The notes under the pieces are model-generated. The model saw nothing but the letters and a program-made list of their open reading frames with translations. It searched no databases and was not told the DNA's origin. DNA of 8,882 nucleotides from an uncultured Mollicutes bacterium (lineage in GTDB: Bacteria > Bacillota_I > Bacilli_A > RFN20 > CAG-449), in the NCBI GenBank assembly GCA_900551385.1, contig URVS01000054.1, forward strand, positions 1 through 8,882. The letters are read 5' to 3'. The translations under genes and the position numbers were made by a program. The stretch's first letter is position 1; every line of letters begins with the position of its first letter. Below are positions 1-7,151 of this stretch, piece by piece.

Positions 1-1696
1 ACTTAAATTTAATAATGATGAACAAATTGTTCGTTTTGGTATAAGAGAAATAAAATTAGATTTAAATAAAGGTTTATTAATTAATGGAGAAAGAATTATT
101 TTGTTAGGTGGATGTGTTCATCATGATAATGGTCTTATTGGAGCAAGAAATATAGATTTTGCTGAATATAGAAAAGCTAGATTGATTAAAGAAGCAGGAT
201 ATAATGCAGTTAGATCTGCTCATAATCCATGTTCAAAAGCGTTTTTAGATGCATGTGATGAATTAGGTTTATTAGTAATGGATGAATATGTTGATTGTTG
301 GTATATTCATAAAACATATTATGATTATGCTTTACATATGGGAAAAAATTGGCCTAATGATTTAAAAAAGTTAGTGGATAAAGATTTTAATCATCCTTCA
401 GTTATTTTATATTCTATTGGTAATGAAGTTAGTGAAACTGGTCAAAAAAAAGGAATTGAATTAGTAGATAAGATGGTGAAATATTTACACTCACTTGATA
501 ATAGATATGTTACATGTGGAGTTAATATTTTCTTTAATTTTTTAAGTTCTATTAATTTAGGAGTTTATTCAGATAATAAGGCTCAAAAAGAAATTAACTC
601 TAATAAAAAGAAAAAAGCAGTAGGAAGTCAATTTTTTAATGATTTAGCAGGAATTATGGGAGCATCTTTTATGAAAAAAGGAGCTACATTACCAGCATGT
701 GATAGAAAAACTAAAGATGCTTTTGCTAAGATGGATATAGCGGGATATAATTATGGAATTGAAAGATATAAACATGATTTAAAAAAATACCCTGCAAGAT
801 TTATTTTAGGAACAGAAACTTTTTGTTCTGATGCTTTTAAATTTTATAATTTTGCACAAGATAATGTTCGTTTGATTGGTGATTTTGCTTGGGCTGCGAT
901 GGATTATATTGGTGAAGTTGGAGTGGGTTCATGGACTGTTGATGAATATTGTAATAATGATTTTACTCATCAAGTAGGTTGGTTAACTGCTGGATCGGGT
1001 AGAATTGATATTACTGGTAAAATTACTTGTGAAGGTGATTATACTAGAGTTTGTTATGATTTAATAAAAATGTCTATAGGAGTAGTTCCTGTACATCATT
1101 TCTTTAGAAAACATTCTCCTTCTGCATGGAAATTCTCTATGGCGGAAAAAAGTTGGTCATACGAAGGATTTGAAGGTAAAAAAACTGTTGTTGAAATATA
1201 TTCTAAAGCGCCAATTATTGAATTATATTTAAATGATAAATTAATTACAAAAAAGAGAAATAAAGATGCAATTTGTAAATTTAAAATTAAATATTATCCT
1301 GGTAAATTAACTGCTAAAGGATATGATAAAAATAAAAAATTAATTTGCGAAGAAAGCATAATAAGTGCAGAAAAAGAAACAATTTTAAGCGCTAAAAGTG
1401 AAATATCTTCATTTAAAAAAGGTGATTTAATTTATTTAAGATTTAGTTTCACTGATAAAAATGGAATTTATAAACCTACTATAAAAGAAAATATTAAAAT
1501 TGATAAAATTATTAATGGAGAATTATTAGGATTTGGAAATGGTTGTTCATATTCTGAAAAAGGTTATATTACTAATGAATGTGAAACTTTTTATGGAGAA
1601 GCAGTAGCAGTTATTAGACCAACTTCTAATCAAGACGTTACTATTGAAGCAAGTTCAAAATATGGAAAAACTATTTCTATTATAAAAGGGTATTAG
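1..1696 (+). CDS. Glycoside hydrolase family 2 beta-galactosidase, 3' part (5' end outside window)
   Basis: Hydrolyses terminal beta-galactosides or related glycans; probably cytoplasmic, though the missing N-terminus hides any signal peptide. The frame is open from base 2 to the TAG at 1694-1696, so the gene enters from the left. It begins near the junction of the immunoglobulin-like domain and the TIM barrel (FGIREI, then GGCVHHDNG). Barrel landmarks are VRSAHNP, VMDEYVD, the acid/base glutamate in SIGNE (codon 425-427), and the nucleophile glutamate in LGTETF (codon 815-817). GDFAWAAMDYIGE and the HSPSAWK region follow. SWSYEGFEGK and the segment after it match a DUF4982 module, and the end, with GFGNG and FYGEAVAV, matches the C-terminal GH2 beta-sandwich. 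Both catalytic residues are present, so the visible part looks intact. Substrate cannot be decided; galactosidase is the usual label for this architecture. It is an accessory carbohydrate gene next to a housekeeping cluster and probably a separate transcription unit. Confidence 0.9.
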   Translation, partial: LKFNNDEQIVRFGIREIKLDLNKGLLINGERIILLGGCVHHDNGLIGARNIDFAEYRKARLIKEAGYNAVRSAHNPCSKAFLDACDELGLLVMDEYVDCWYIHKTYYDYALHMGKNWPNDLKKLVDKDFNHPSVILYSIGNEVSETGQKKGIELVDKMVKYLHSLDNRYVTCGVNIFFNFLSSINLGVYSDNKAQKEINSNKKKKAVGSQFFNDLAGIMGASFMKKGATLPACDRKTKDAFAKMDIAGYNYGIERYKHDLKKYPARFILGTETFCSDAFKFYNFAQDNVRLIGDFAWAAMDYIGEVGVGSWTVDEYCNNDFTHQVGWLTAGSGRIDITGKITCEGDYTRVCYDLIKMSIGVVPVHHFFRKHSPSAWKFSMAEKSWSYEGFEGKKTVVEIYSKAPIIELYLNDKLITKKRNKDAICKFKIKYYPGKLTAKGYDKNKKLICEESIISAEKETILSAKSEISSFKKGDLIYLRFSFTDKNGIYKPTIKENIKIDKIINGELLGFGNGCSYSEKGYITNECETFYGEAVAVIRPTSNQDVTIEASSKYGKTISIIKGY

Positions 1697-1700
1697 TTTT

Positions 1701-1740
1701 AAATAAAAATTATGTAAATAATTATTTTATTTTTATTTAC
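1701..1740 (+). terminator. Weak AT-only inverted repeats after the GH2 gene
   Basis: Two alternative perfect stems overlap here: a 9-bp pair AAATAAAAA (1701-1709) with TTTTTATTT (1730-1738), and an 8-bp pair GTAAATAA (1714-1721) with TTATTTAC (1733-1740). A third small repeat, AGTAAAT/ATTTACT, lies at 1749-1755/1762-1768. The stems hold almost no G:C and are followed by A rather than T, so this is a poor intrinsic terminator on the + strand. Position between a gene end and a new promoter is the main support. Confidence 0.3.
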
Positions 1741-1758
1741 AAAAAAATAGTAAATAAT

Positions 1759-1785
1759 TTGATTTACTTAAAAAAATGGTATAAT
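1759..1785 (+). promoter_or_regulatory. Sigma-A-type extended -10 promoter for pth-mfd
   Basis: A perfect TATAAT at 1780-1785 is preceded by TGG at 1777-1779, giving an extended -10 (TGnTATAAT). A -35-like TTGATT lies at 1759-1764 with 15-bp spacing, which is short, but extended -10 promoters tolerate a poor -35. The predicted start near 1792 gives a leader of about 20 nt that still carries the AAAGGA ribosome site of pth. Confidence 0.75.
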
Positions 1786-1811
1786 AATTTTTGTTAAAGG
1801 ACAAAGAAAAA

Positions 1812-2366
1812 ATGAAATTAATTGTTGGTTTAGGTAATCCAGGTGATGAATATAAAAAAACTCGTCATAATATGGGATTTCAAGTTATTGATAAATTATT
1901 AAATAAATGGAATTTAAATTTAAATAAAGAAGATTTTCATGGAGCATATATTAAAACCAAATTGTTTGATGAAGATGTTATTATATGTAAACCATATACT
2001 TATATGAATTTATCTGGCCAAACCGTTATGGAAATAACTCATTTTTATAAAATTAAGACTGAAGATATTATAGTAATTTATGATGATATGGATACTCCAG
2101 TTGGTCAAATTAGAATTAAATTAAAAGGTTCTTCTGGTGGTCAAAAAGGTATGATGAGTATTATTGATATGATGCATACTGAAGATATTAAAAGAATAAA
2201 AATAGGTATTGGTAGAGCAACTTCACCAGTAGTTGATTATGTTTTGAATGTGCCTAATAAAGAAGATTTTGAAAAAATAAATATAGCTCAAGATAAAGCA
2301 TGTTTAGCTATTGAAGAATATTTAAAACATGATTTTAATTATATAATGAGTAGGTATAATAAATGA
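1812..2366 (+). CDS. pth: Peptidyl-tRNA hydrolase
   Basis: Cleaves the ester bond of peptidyl-tRNAs that drop off ribosomes, recycling tRNA in the cytoplasm. The 184-residue product has the normal family length. Visible motifs are VGLGNPG (Asn9), TRHNMGF with catalytic His19, YTYMNLSG (Asn66) and IYDDMD (Asp92), equivalent to N10, H20, N68 and D93 of the E. coli enzyme. The loop usually read as GGHNG is GGQKG here (residues 109-113), so the substrate-binding Asn114 equivalent is Lys112. The ATG at 1812 is chosen because AAAGGA lies 10 nt upstream (1796-1801) and the enzyme family starts at MKLIVGLGNPG; an in-frame TTG at 1791 would precede the predicted transcription start. The stop TGA overlaps the mfd ATG by 4 nt, so translation of the two is probably coupled, as in the usual pth-mfd pair. 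Confidence 0.96.
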   Translation: MKLIVGLGNPGDEYKKTRHNMGFQVIDKLLNKWNLNLNKEDFHGAYIKTKLFDEDVIICKPYTYMNLSGQTVMEITHFYKIKTEDIIVIYDDMDTPVGQIRIKLKGSSGGQKGMMSIIDMMHTEDIKRIKIGIGRATSPVVDYVLNVPNKEDFEKINIAQDKACLAIEEYLKHDFNYIMSRYNK

Positions 2367-5300
2367 ATTTATTAGATCTTATTTATAATGATGACTCTAT
2401 TAATAAATTAAATAATCGTGAAGGTAGATTAGTTATTAATAATACTTTAGCATGTAGTTATTTAGTTTCAGGGGTATTTTTAAAAAAACAAAAAAATATA
2501 TTATTAGTAGCGTCTTCTATGTATAATGCTCAAATATTATATGAACAAATTGCTAGTTTAGTAGGTGAAGATAATTGTTTATTGTTTCCTGTTGATGAAA
2601 TTTATCATCAAACAAATTATTCATATTCTAAAGAAATTTTATCACAAAGACTATATGTCATGGATAAATGTTTAGATAATAAAAAAAGAATATTAATTAG
2701 TCATGTTGAGGGTGTTACTAGATTTCTTCCTAATCCAGAATTATATAAATTAAATACTTTATTTCTTGAAAAAAATAAATCTTATAATTTAAATAATTTA
2801 GTTAATTCTTTAATTAATATGGGATTCACTAGAGTTAATAAAATTGATCAATCTTTACAATTTGCTTTAAGAGGTGATATTTTAGATATTTTTCCAATTA
2901 ATTTAGATAAACCTATAAGAATTGAATTTTTTGATGATGAAATAGAATCTATTAGATATTTTGAAATAGAAAGTCAAACTTCAATAGAAGAAATTGATAA
3001 TATTAAAATATTTCCTGCTACTGATTTATTAATAGAAGATTTTAATTATGGTAAAGAAAATATTTTAAATAAGCTTAATATTGATTTAAAAAGATTAAAA
3101 ATAGAAGAAAGAGAAAAATTAATAAATAAAGTAAATGAAGATTTAATTAATATGGAAAATGGCTCTTTTGATGAGAATTATTATTCATATTTCCATTATT
3201 TTCAAAAAGAAATTTTTAATATAGTTTCATATTTTAAAAGTGATTTAACTTTAATATATCAAAAAGAAGAAGTTGATAAATATATTGAAATTCAAAAAGA
3301 AGAAAATGATGAATCAATTAATGAATTGTTTTCAAATGGCCTATCTCTTTTTGATAAAAATTATTCTTTGTCTTTTGAAAATGCTTTGCATGACTGTTTA
3401 TATAGTTATGGATATGAACAAGATGAAAATGATTATTCTTTATTGATTAATAACATTCCATTTGTAAGTAATAATATTTTAAGTTCTTTAAATTTAATTA
3501 ATGAATATAGTAAAAAAGGCTATAAAATAGTTATTTGCTTAAAAGACAACTTTGATAAATATGTAGAGTTTTTAAAAAATAATAATGTAGAATTTGAAAT
3601 TATAGATAATGATTTACCTAATAATATAGGTTTATATAAATATGATTTAAATATTGGTTTTATTTATAAAGATAAAGTATTATTTTTATCTAAAAAAGAA
3701 ATATTTAATTATAAGCAAAACCTAAATATATTTTCTTCAAGATATAAAAAAGCTACTATATTAAATTCTTATGATGAATTAAGTGTTGATGATTATGTAG
3801 TACATGAAGAAAATGGTATTGGACAATATAAAGGAATAGTTAATTTAACTGCTAATGGAATAACTAGTGATTATTTGAAAGTTTTATATGCAAATAATCA
3901 ATATTTATACATTCCTTTAGAAAAATTTTCTCGTATAAGAAAATATGTTTCTAAAGAAGGTAGTGTTCCTAGATTATCTAAATTAGGTGGTAAAGATTGG
4001 GCTAATGTTAAAGAAAAAATAAAAAATCAAGTTAATTTCTTAGCAGATAGATTATTAGCTTTATATGCAGAAAGAGAAATAACTCCAGGTATTAGCTTTA
4101 AAGAAGATGATGAATTTCAAAAAGAATTTGAAGATGCTTTTCCTTATCAAATGACTAGAGATCAACAAAAAGCTCTTGAAGAAATTAAATTAGATATGGA
4201 AAAACCTACTCCTATGGATAGACTTTTATGTGGAGATGTTGGTTTTGGAAAGACTGAAGTTGCTTTTAGAGCAGCTTTTAAAGCTATTCTTTCTAATAAA
4301 CAAGTAGCGTTATTATGCCCTACAACTATTTTAGCTAAACAACATTATGATGTAGCTAATTCTCGTTTTTCTTTATTTGGAGTGAATATTGCTTTATTTT
4401 CTAGATTTGTATCAACTAAAATTCAAAATGAAAATATTAAATTAATTAAAGAAGGAAAAATACATCTTATTATTGGCACTCATAGATTGTTATCAAAAGA
4501 TATAGAGATTCCTAATTTAGGTTTATTAATTGTTGATGAAGAACAAAGGTTTGGGGTAGAACATAAAGAAAGAATTAAAGAAATTTCTAAAAATGTTGAT
4601 GTTTTAACTTTAACTGCTACTCCTATTCCTAGAACTTTACAAATGTCTTTATTGGGTATAAGAAATTTATCTCAATTACAAACTCCACCGAGTTCAAGAA
4701 TGCCTATACAAACTTATGTTACTGAATATAATCCTCATTTAGCTAAAGAAGTAATTTGTAGAGAATTATCTCGTGGTGGTCAAGTATTTTATTTGTATAA
4801 TTTAGTTTCTACTATTTTTCAAAAAGCTGAACAAATTAAAAAAGCTATTCCTAATGCTAGAGTAGGCGTAGTTCATGCTAAAATGGATTCAGAAGATATT
4901 GATAAAATAATGACTGAATTTTATTTAGGTAATATTGATGTTTTAGTATGTACTTCTATTGTTGAATCAGGACTTGATGTACCTAATGCAAATACTATTT
5001 TAATTGAAAATAGTGATAAATTTGGTTTATCTCAACTTTATCAAATAAAAGGACGAGTGGGTCGTTCTAATAGGGTTGCTTATGCTTATTTATTTTATAA
5101 TAAAAATAAAGAATTAACTCCAGAAGCAGAAAAAAGATTAAAAGCAATTAAAGAATTTGCTTCTTTAGGATCTGGATATAAAATTGCTGAAAAAGATTTA
5201 TCTATTAGAGGAGCAGGTGATATATTAGGCTCTCAACAATCAGGTTTTATTGATTCAGTAGGTATTGATATGTATGTTAATATTCTTTCTGAAGTTATTA

Positions 5301-5773
5301 ATGAGAAAAAAGGTATAAAGAAAATTGATAAAAAAATAAAATCTACTAACATTACTATTGGTGGATATATTCCTTCTAATTATGCTTTAGATACAGATAA
5401 AATTCAAATTTATCAAGAAATAGAAGATACTCAAACTATTGCTAGTATTGAATTATTAAGAAGAAAATTAAAAGATATTTATGGTAAATTACCAAAAGAA
5501 GTAGAAAAGATTTTATTAAAAAGAAAAATTGATATTTTAGCTTCTTCAAGTAATATTGAATCTGTTTATGAAGATAACATGATTAATATTATTTTAACTA
5601 AAGAAATTTCTTTAACTAATGGAGTTGCTACTATGTTGTCTAATAAATTATCTGTGATTAAAGATGATATTTTTGTTAGAGTTATTGATAAAAAATTTAT
5701 TATTAAAATTCAAAAAAATAAAGAATCTCAAAATAATTTATTATATATATTAGAAGTTATTAACACTTTATAA
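2363..5773 (+). CDS. mfd: Transcription-repair coupling factor Mfd
   Basis: ATP-dependent translocase that displaces RNA polymerase stalled at DNA lesions and recruits UvrA/UvrB. At 1136 residues it is full length for the family. In order: an N-terminal UvrB-like region (about 1-350), a divergent middle, the RNA-polymerase-interacting CarD-like domain from about residue 469 (DDYVVHEENGIGQYKG, then YIPLEKFSRIRKY), and a superfamily 2 helicase core. The core has Walker A GDVGFGKT at 624-631, the DEEQ box at 725-728, TLTATPIPRTL (motif III), ESGLDVPNAN and QIKGRVGRS (motifs V and VI), then the TRG element SIRGAGDILGSQQSG. The C-terminal TRCF domain follows. All catalytic motifs are intact. Its ATG overlaps the pth stop. 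The last 14 bases overlap a promoter for the next gene. No fin, spoVT, yabM or yabN follows, unlike in Bacillus subtilis. Confidence 0.97.
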   Translation: MNLLDLIYNDDSINKLNNREGRLVINNTLACSYLVSGVFLKKQKNILLVASSMYNAQILYEQIASLVGEDNCLLFPVDEIYHQTNYSYSKEILSQRLYVMDKCLDNKKRILISHVEGVTRFLPNPELYKLNTLFLEKNKSYNLNNLVNSLINMGFTRVNKIDQSLQFALRGDILDIFPINLDKPIRIEFFDDEIESIRYFEIESQTSIEEIDNIKIFPATDLLIEDFNYGKENILNKLNIDLKRLKIEEREKLINKVNEDLINMENGSFDENYYSYFHYFQKEIFNIVSYFKSDLTLIYQKEEVDKYIEIQKEENDESINELFSNGLSLFDKNYSLSFENALHDCLYSYGYEQDENDYSLLINNIPFVSNNILSSLNLINEYSKKGYKIVICLKDNFDKYVEFLKNNNVEFEIIDNDLPNNIGLYKYDLNIGFIYKDKVLFLSKKEIFNYKQNLNIFSSRYKKATILNSYDELSVDDYVVHEENGIGQYKGIVNLTANGITSDYLKVLYANNQYLYIPLEKFSRIRKYVSKEGSVPRLSKLGGKDWANVKEKIKNQVNFLADRLLALYAEREITPGISFKEDDEFQKEFEDAFPYQMTRDQQKALEEIKLDMEKPTPMDRLLCGDVGFGKTEVAFRAAFKAILSNKQVALLCPTTILAKQHYDVANSRFSLFGVNIALFSRFVSTKIQNENIKLIKEGKIHLIIGTHRLLSKDIEIPNLGLLIVDEEQRFGVEHKERIKEISKNVDVLTLTATPIPRTLQMSLLGIRNLSQLQTPPSSRMPIQTYVTEYNPHLAKEVICRELSRGGQVFYLYNLVSTIFQKAEQIKKAIPNARVGVVHAKMDSEDIDKIMTEFYLGNIDVLVCTSIVESGLDVPNANTILIENSDKFGLSQLYQIKGRVGRSNRVAYAYLFYNKNKELTPEAEKRLKAIKEFASLGSGYKIAEKDLSIRGAGDILGSQQSGFIDSVGIDMYVNILSEVINEKKGIKKIDKKIKSTNITIGGYIPSNYALDTDKIQIYQEIEDTQTIASIELLRRKLKDIYGKLPKEVEKILLKRKIDILASSSNIESVYEDNMINIILTKEISLTNGVATMLSNKLSVIKDDIFVRVIDKKFIIKIQKNKESQNNLLYILEVINTL

Positions 5774-5788
5774 GATAATTGGTAAAAT
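5760..5788 (+). promoter_or_regulatory. Sigma-A-type promoter inside the end of mfd, driving rqcP
   Basis: TTAACA at 5760-5765 and TAAAAT at 5783-5788 are separated by exactly 17 bp, and TGG at 5780-5782 gives an extended -10. The elements straddle the mfd stop codon. Counting seven bases past the -10 puts the start at about 5795, the A of the rqcP ATG, which predicts a leaderless transcript. No ribosome-binding site precedes that ATG, which agrees. The match is good, but this DNA is so AT-rich that chance -10 boxes are common. Confidence 0.6.
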
Positions 5789-5794
5789 ATAAAT

Positions 5795-6067
5795 ATGAGA
5801 TTAGGTAAATTTTTAAAAATATCACGAATTATTAAAAGAAGAACAATTGCTAAAAATGTTTCTGATTTAGGTTTAATAAAAATTAATGGTAAAGTTAGTA
5901 AACCTTCTAGTGAAGTAAAAATAGGTGATGAATTATTTTTATCTTTAGGAGAAAGACAATTAACTATTAAAATTAAAGATATAAATAATATCACTAATAA
6001 AAAACAAGCTACAGAAATGTTTGAAATAATTAAAGATGAAGTGATTAATATGCCTCTTGATTCATAA
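5795..6067 (+). CDS. rqcP: S4-domain ribosome quality control protein RqcP (YabO)
   Basis: Known in Bacillus as a partner of RqcH on obstructed 50S subunits, where it stabilises P-site tRNA during alanine tailing of stalled nascent chains; the Hsp15-like S4 fold binds RNA. The 90-residue product begins MRLGKFLKISRIIKRRT, aligning with the family start MRLDKFLKVSRLIKRRT, and this fixes the ATG. The functionally important Arg2 and Arg16 of the family are present; the usual Asp4 is Gly. The central INGKVSKPSSEVKIGDEL is the S4 RNA-binding signature. It lies 21 nt after mfd with no Shine-Dalgarno sequence, while the predicted transcription start coincides with its ATG. Its stop codon (6065-6067) sits at the loop of a terminator-like hairpin, so translation of its last codons could control that structure. 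Confidence 0.92.
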   Translation: MRLGKFLKISRIIKRRTIAKNVSDLGLIKINGKVSKPSSEVKIGDELFLSLGERQLTIKIKDINNITNKKQATEMFEIIKDEVINMPLDS

Positions 6068-6070
6068 ATA
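6021..6070 (+). promoter_or_regulatory. Candidate internal promoter(s) for yabP
   Basis: Two weak candidates lie in the 3' end of rqcP. One is sigma-A-like: TTGAAA (6021-6026), 17 bp, ATTAAT (6044-6049), starting near 6056. The other loosely resembles a sporulation sigma-E promoter: GATTAAT (6043-6049), 13 bp, CATAAATA (6063-6070), starting near 6077. Either start would fall inside the hairpin at 6052-6082, so the RNA would lack part or all of its left arm. yabP and yabQ are sporulation genes in Bacillus, which motivates the search; the matches are imperfect. Confidence 0.25.
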
Positions 6071-6088
6071 TGAATAGGAGGCTTTTTT
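6052..6088 (+). terminator. Intrinsic terminator/attenuator between rqcP and yabP
   Basis: Lower stem GCCTCTT (6052-6058) pairs with AGGAGGC (6076-6082) with one G:U. After a single bulged G (6059), ATTCAT (6060-6065) pairs with ATGAAT (6070-6075), leaving a 4-nt loop. Six T residues (6083-6088) follow directly. It is the best terminator-shaped structure in the coding run. The left arm lies in rqcP codons, the stop codon is at the loop, and the right arm contains the yabP ribosome-binding site. Confidence 0.7.
6075..6081 (+). promoter_or_regulatory. Shine-Dalgarno sequence of yabP, sequestered in a hairpin
   Basis: TAGGAGG is the strongest ribosome-binding site in the window, 7 nt before the yabP ATG at 6089. 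Nearly all of it is paired in the hairpin 6052-6082, so initiation at yabP should be low unless the left arm is absent or held open by a ribosome finishing rqcP. Confidence 0.8.
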
Positions 6089-6367
6089 ATGGAAGAAACT
6101 AATCAAATAAAAAAACATAGCATTTGTGTTTATGAAAGAGGAGAAGTATTAATTGAAGGAGTGATTAAACTTGATAGTTTTGATAAAAATGAATTTTTAA
6201 TTAATACATCAAAAGGATATTTACATATTAAAGGAAAAGATTTAACTTTAGGAACTATGGATATGGATAAAGGAACTTTATCTATTAATGGTACTGTTGA
6301 TTCTGTTTGTTATTTAACTGGTACATCATCAACAAAAGAAGGCTTTTTCCAAAGAATTTTTAAATGA
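6089..6367 (+). CDS. yabP: Sporulation protein YabP (YabP/YqfC family)
   Basis: Small soluble family protein required for sporulation in Bacillus subtilis, where yabP and yabQ are mother-cell genes. The 92-residue product matches the family along its length: the early RGEVLIEGV, SFDKNEFLINTSKGYLHIKGKDL, MDKGTLSINGTVDSVCYL and the terminal GFFQRIFK, corresponding to the Bacillus GFFSKLFK ending. There is no signal peptide or membrane segment. The biochemical role of the family is not known. The ATG is supported by TAGGAGG 7 nt upstream. Its TGA overlaps the yabQ ATG by 4 nt, suggesting coupled translation. Expression is probably limited by the upstream hairpin, which contains its ribosome-binding site. 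Confidence 0.88.
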   Translation: MEETNQIKKHSICVYERGEVLIEGVIKLDSFDKNEFLINTSKGYLHIKGKDLTLGTMDMDKGTLSINGTVDSVCYLTGTSSTKEGFFQRIFK

Positions 6368-6774
6368 GTTTATTTGAGCAATTTCAAACAATAATTGGCT
6401 CTATTGTTTTTGGTTCTTTAAGTTTATTTACTTGGACTTTATTTAATCGAATTTTTTATTCAAAAAAATTATATATTATAAGGTTCCCTTTAGAAATAAT
6501 ATTGTTTTGTTATATGGCATATTTATATTATATCTTTTTAGGCACTTTTTCTTCAGGTATATTTAATATATTTTATATCCCTAGTTTAATATTAGGAGGA
6601 TATATTTATTATCGTTTTTATGCTTATTATTTTGAATCATTATTTGAAGAAGTAGCTTCTTCTTTATATAAGAAAATCATTTTACCAATTAAATTGAAAA
6701 TAAAAAAAATATGTGGTAAATTATTTTTAAGAAAGAAGAAAAAGAAATATGAAATTAAGCAAAACAACCAATAG
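6364..6774 (+). CDS. yabQ: Spore cortex biosynthesis membrane protein YabQ
   Basis: Integral membrane protein; in Bacillus subtilis YabQ sits in the outer forespore membranes and is needed for cortex formation. The 136-residue product has about three hydrophobic segments (roughly 9-30, 41-61 and 65-87), rich in aromatic residues. A basic tail follows (about 107-132) with a run of lysines, likely cytoplasmic. It is shorter than Bacillus YabQ, mainly at the C-terminus. Similarity at the residue level is modest, so the name rests on topology plus position directly between yabP and divIC, the conserved order in spore-formers. It overlaps yabP by 4 nt, and divIC starts 26 nt before its stop, inside the lysine-rich tail codons. 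Confidence 0.82.
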   Translation: MSLFEQFQTIIGSIVFGSLSLFTWTLFNRIFYSKKLYIIRFPLEIILFCYMAYLYYIFLGTFSSGIFNIFYIPSLILGGYIYYRFYAYYFESLFEEVASSLYKKIILPIKLKIKKICGKLFLRKKKKKYEIKQNNQ

Positions 6775-7030
6775 AGTTATAAGTGTATTTTGTCTAGTTA
6801 TATTTATGGCTTCTTTAGTGTATTTAGGTGTAGTAGGTTATCAATTAATCGCTACATATAGAGAAAATGAAAGATTAAAAAAACAATATCAAGAATTATT
6901 ACAAGAAGCTCAAAGAATAGAAGAATATAATAAAAAAGTTGGAGAAGATGGATATTATAATGTCTATTCTAATTCAGAAGATATGGTCGTTTATGGTAAT
7001 GGCCAAACAATTATAATTACAATTAAATAA
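6749..7030 (+). CDS. divIC: Septum formation initiator DivIC/FtsB family
   Basis: Bitopic division protein that joins FtsL and DivIB/FtsQ in the divisome to activate septal peptidoglycan synthesis. The 93-residue product has the expected layout: a short basic cytoplasmic end (MKLSKTTNR), one membrane segment (about 10-32), then a charged heptad-like coiled coil (about 36-62). The short extracytoplasmic C-terminal part contains GYYNVYSNSEDMVVY, comparable to the conserved tail in which DivIC touches DivIB. Length is typical of the family. The start lies inside yabQ with only a purine-rich stretch (GAAAGAAG) and no strong ribosome-binding site, so translation probably depends on yabQ. In Bacillus the S1-domain gene yabR follows; here the conserved run ends and a foreign-looking gene follows. 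Confidence 0.88.
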   Translation: MKLSKTTNRVISVFCLVIFMASLVYLGVVGYQLIATYRENERLKKQYQELLQEAQRIEEYNKKVGEDGYYNVYSNSEDMVVYGNGQTIIITIK

Positions 7031-7086
7031 AAATATCAAGCCCGTTAGGGATAAATAAATATAATAGATTTAACAATATGTTTTCT

Positions 7087-7115
7087 TACAAAAAATAAAA
7101 ATTTTTGTAGTTTTT
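7087..7115 (+). terminator. Probable terminator after divIC
   Basis: An 8-bp perfect stem, TACAAAAA (7087-7094) with TTTTTGTA (7102-7109), encloses a 7-nt loop; one G and then five T residues (7111-7115) follow. It is AT-rich and thus weak, but lies 56 nt after the divIC stop at the end of the conserved gene run. No convincing promoter for the next gene was found between here and 7151. Confidence 0.5.
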
Positions 7116-7151
7116 GAAAGATGTTGATTTAATATAAATGAAGTGATTGCA

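Noticed and set aside
101..103. TTG as start of the GH2 gene
   Set aside because: The same frame is open to the window edge and the upstream residues (FGIREI) belong to the conserved enzyme, so the gene is cut by the window and does not start here.
1791..1793. TTG as start of pth
   Set aside because: It falls at or before the predicted transcription start and adds residues not found in the family; the ATG at 1812 has a proper ribosome-binding site.
5728..5994. Open minus-strand frame of 88 codons
   Set aside because: It lies antisense to the end of mfd and to rqcP, both clearly conserved; its hydrophobic translation is what AT-rich antisense frames typically give.
7099..7110. Left-hand inverted copy of the 12-bp repeat, making the ATPase a transposon cargo
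   Set aside because: Only ATTTTTGTA (9 bases, nearly all A/T) matches, there is one copy with no 33-bp phasing, and it is better explained as an arm of the divIC terminator.
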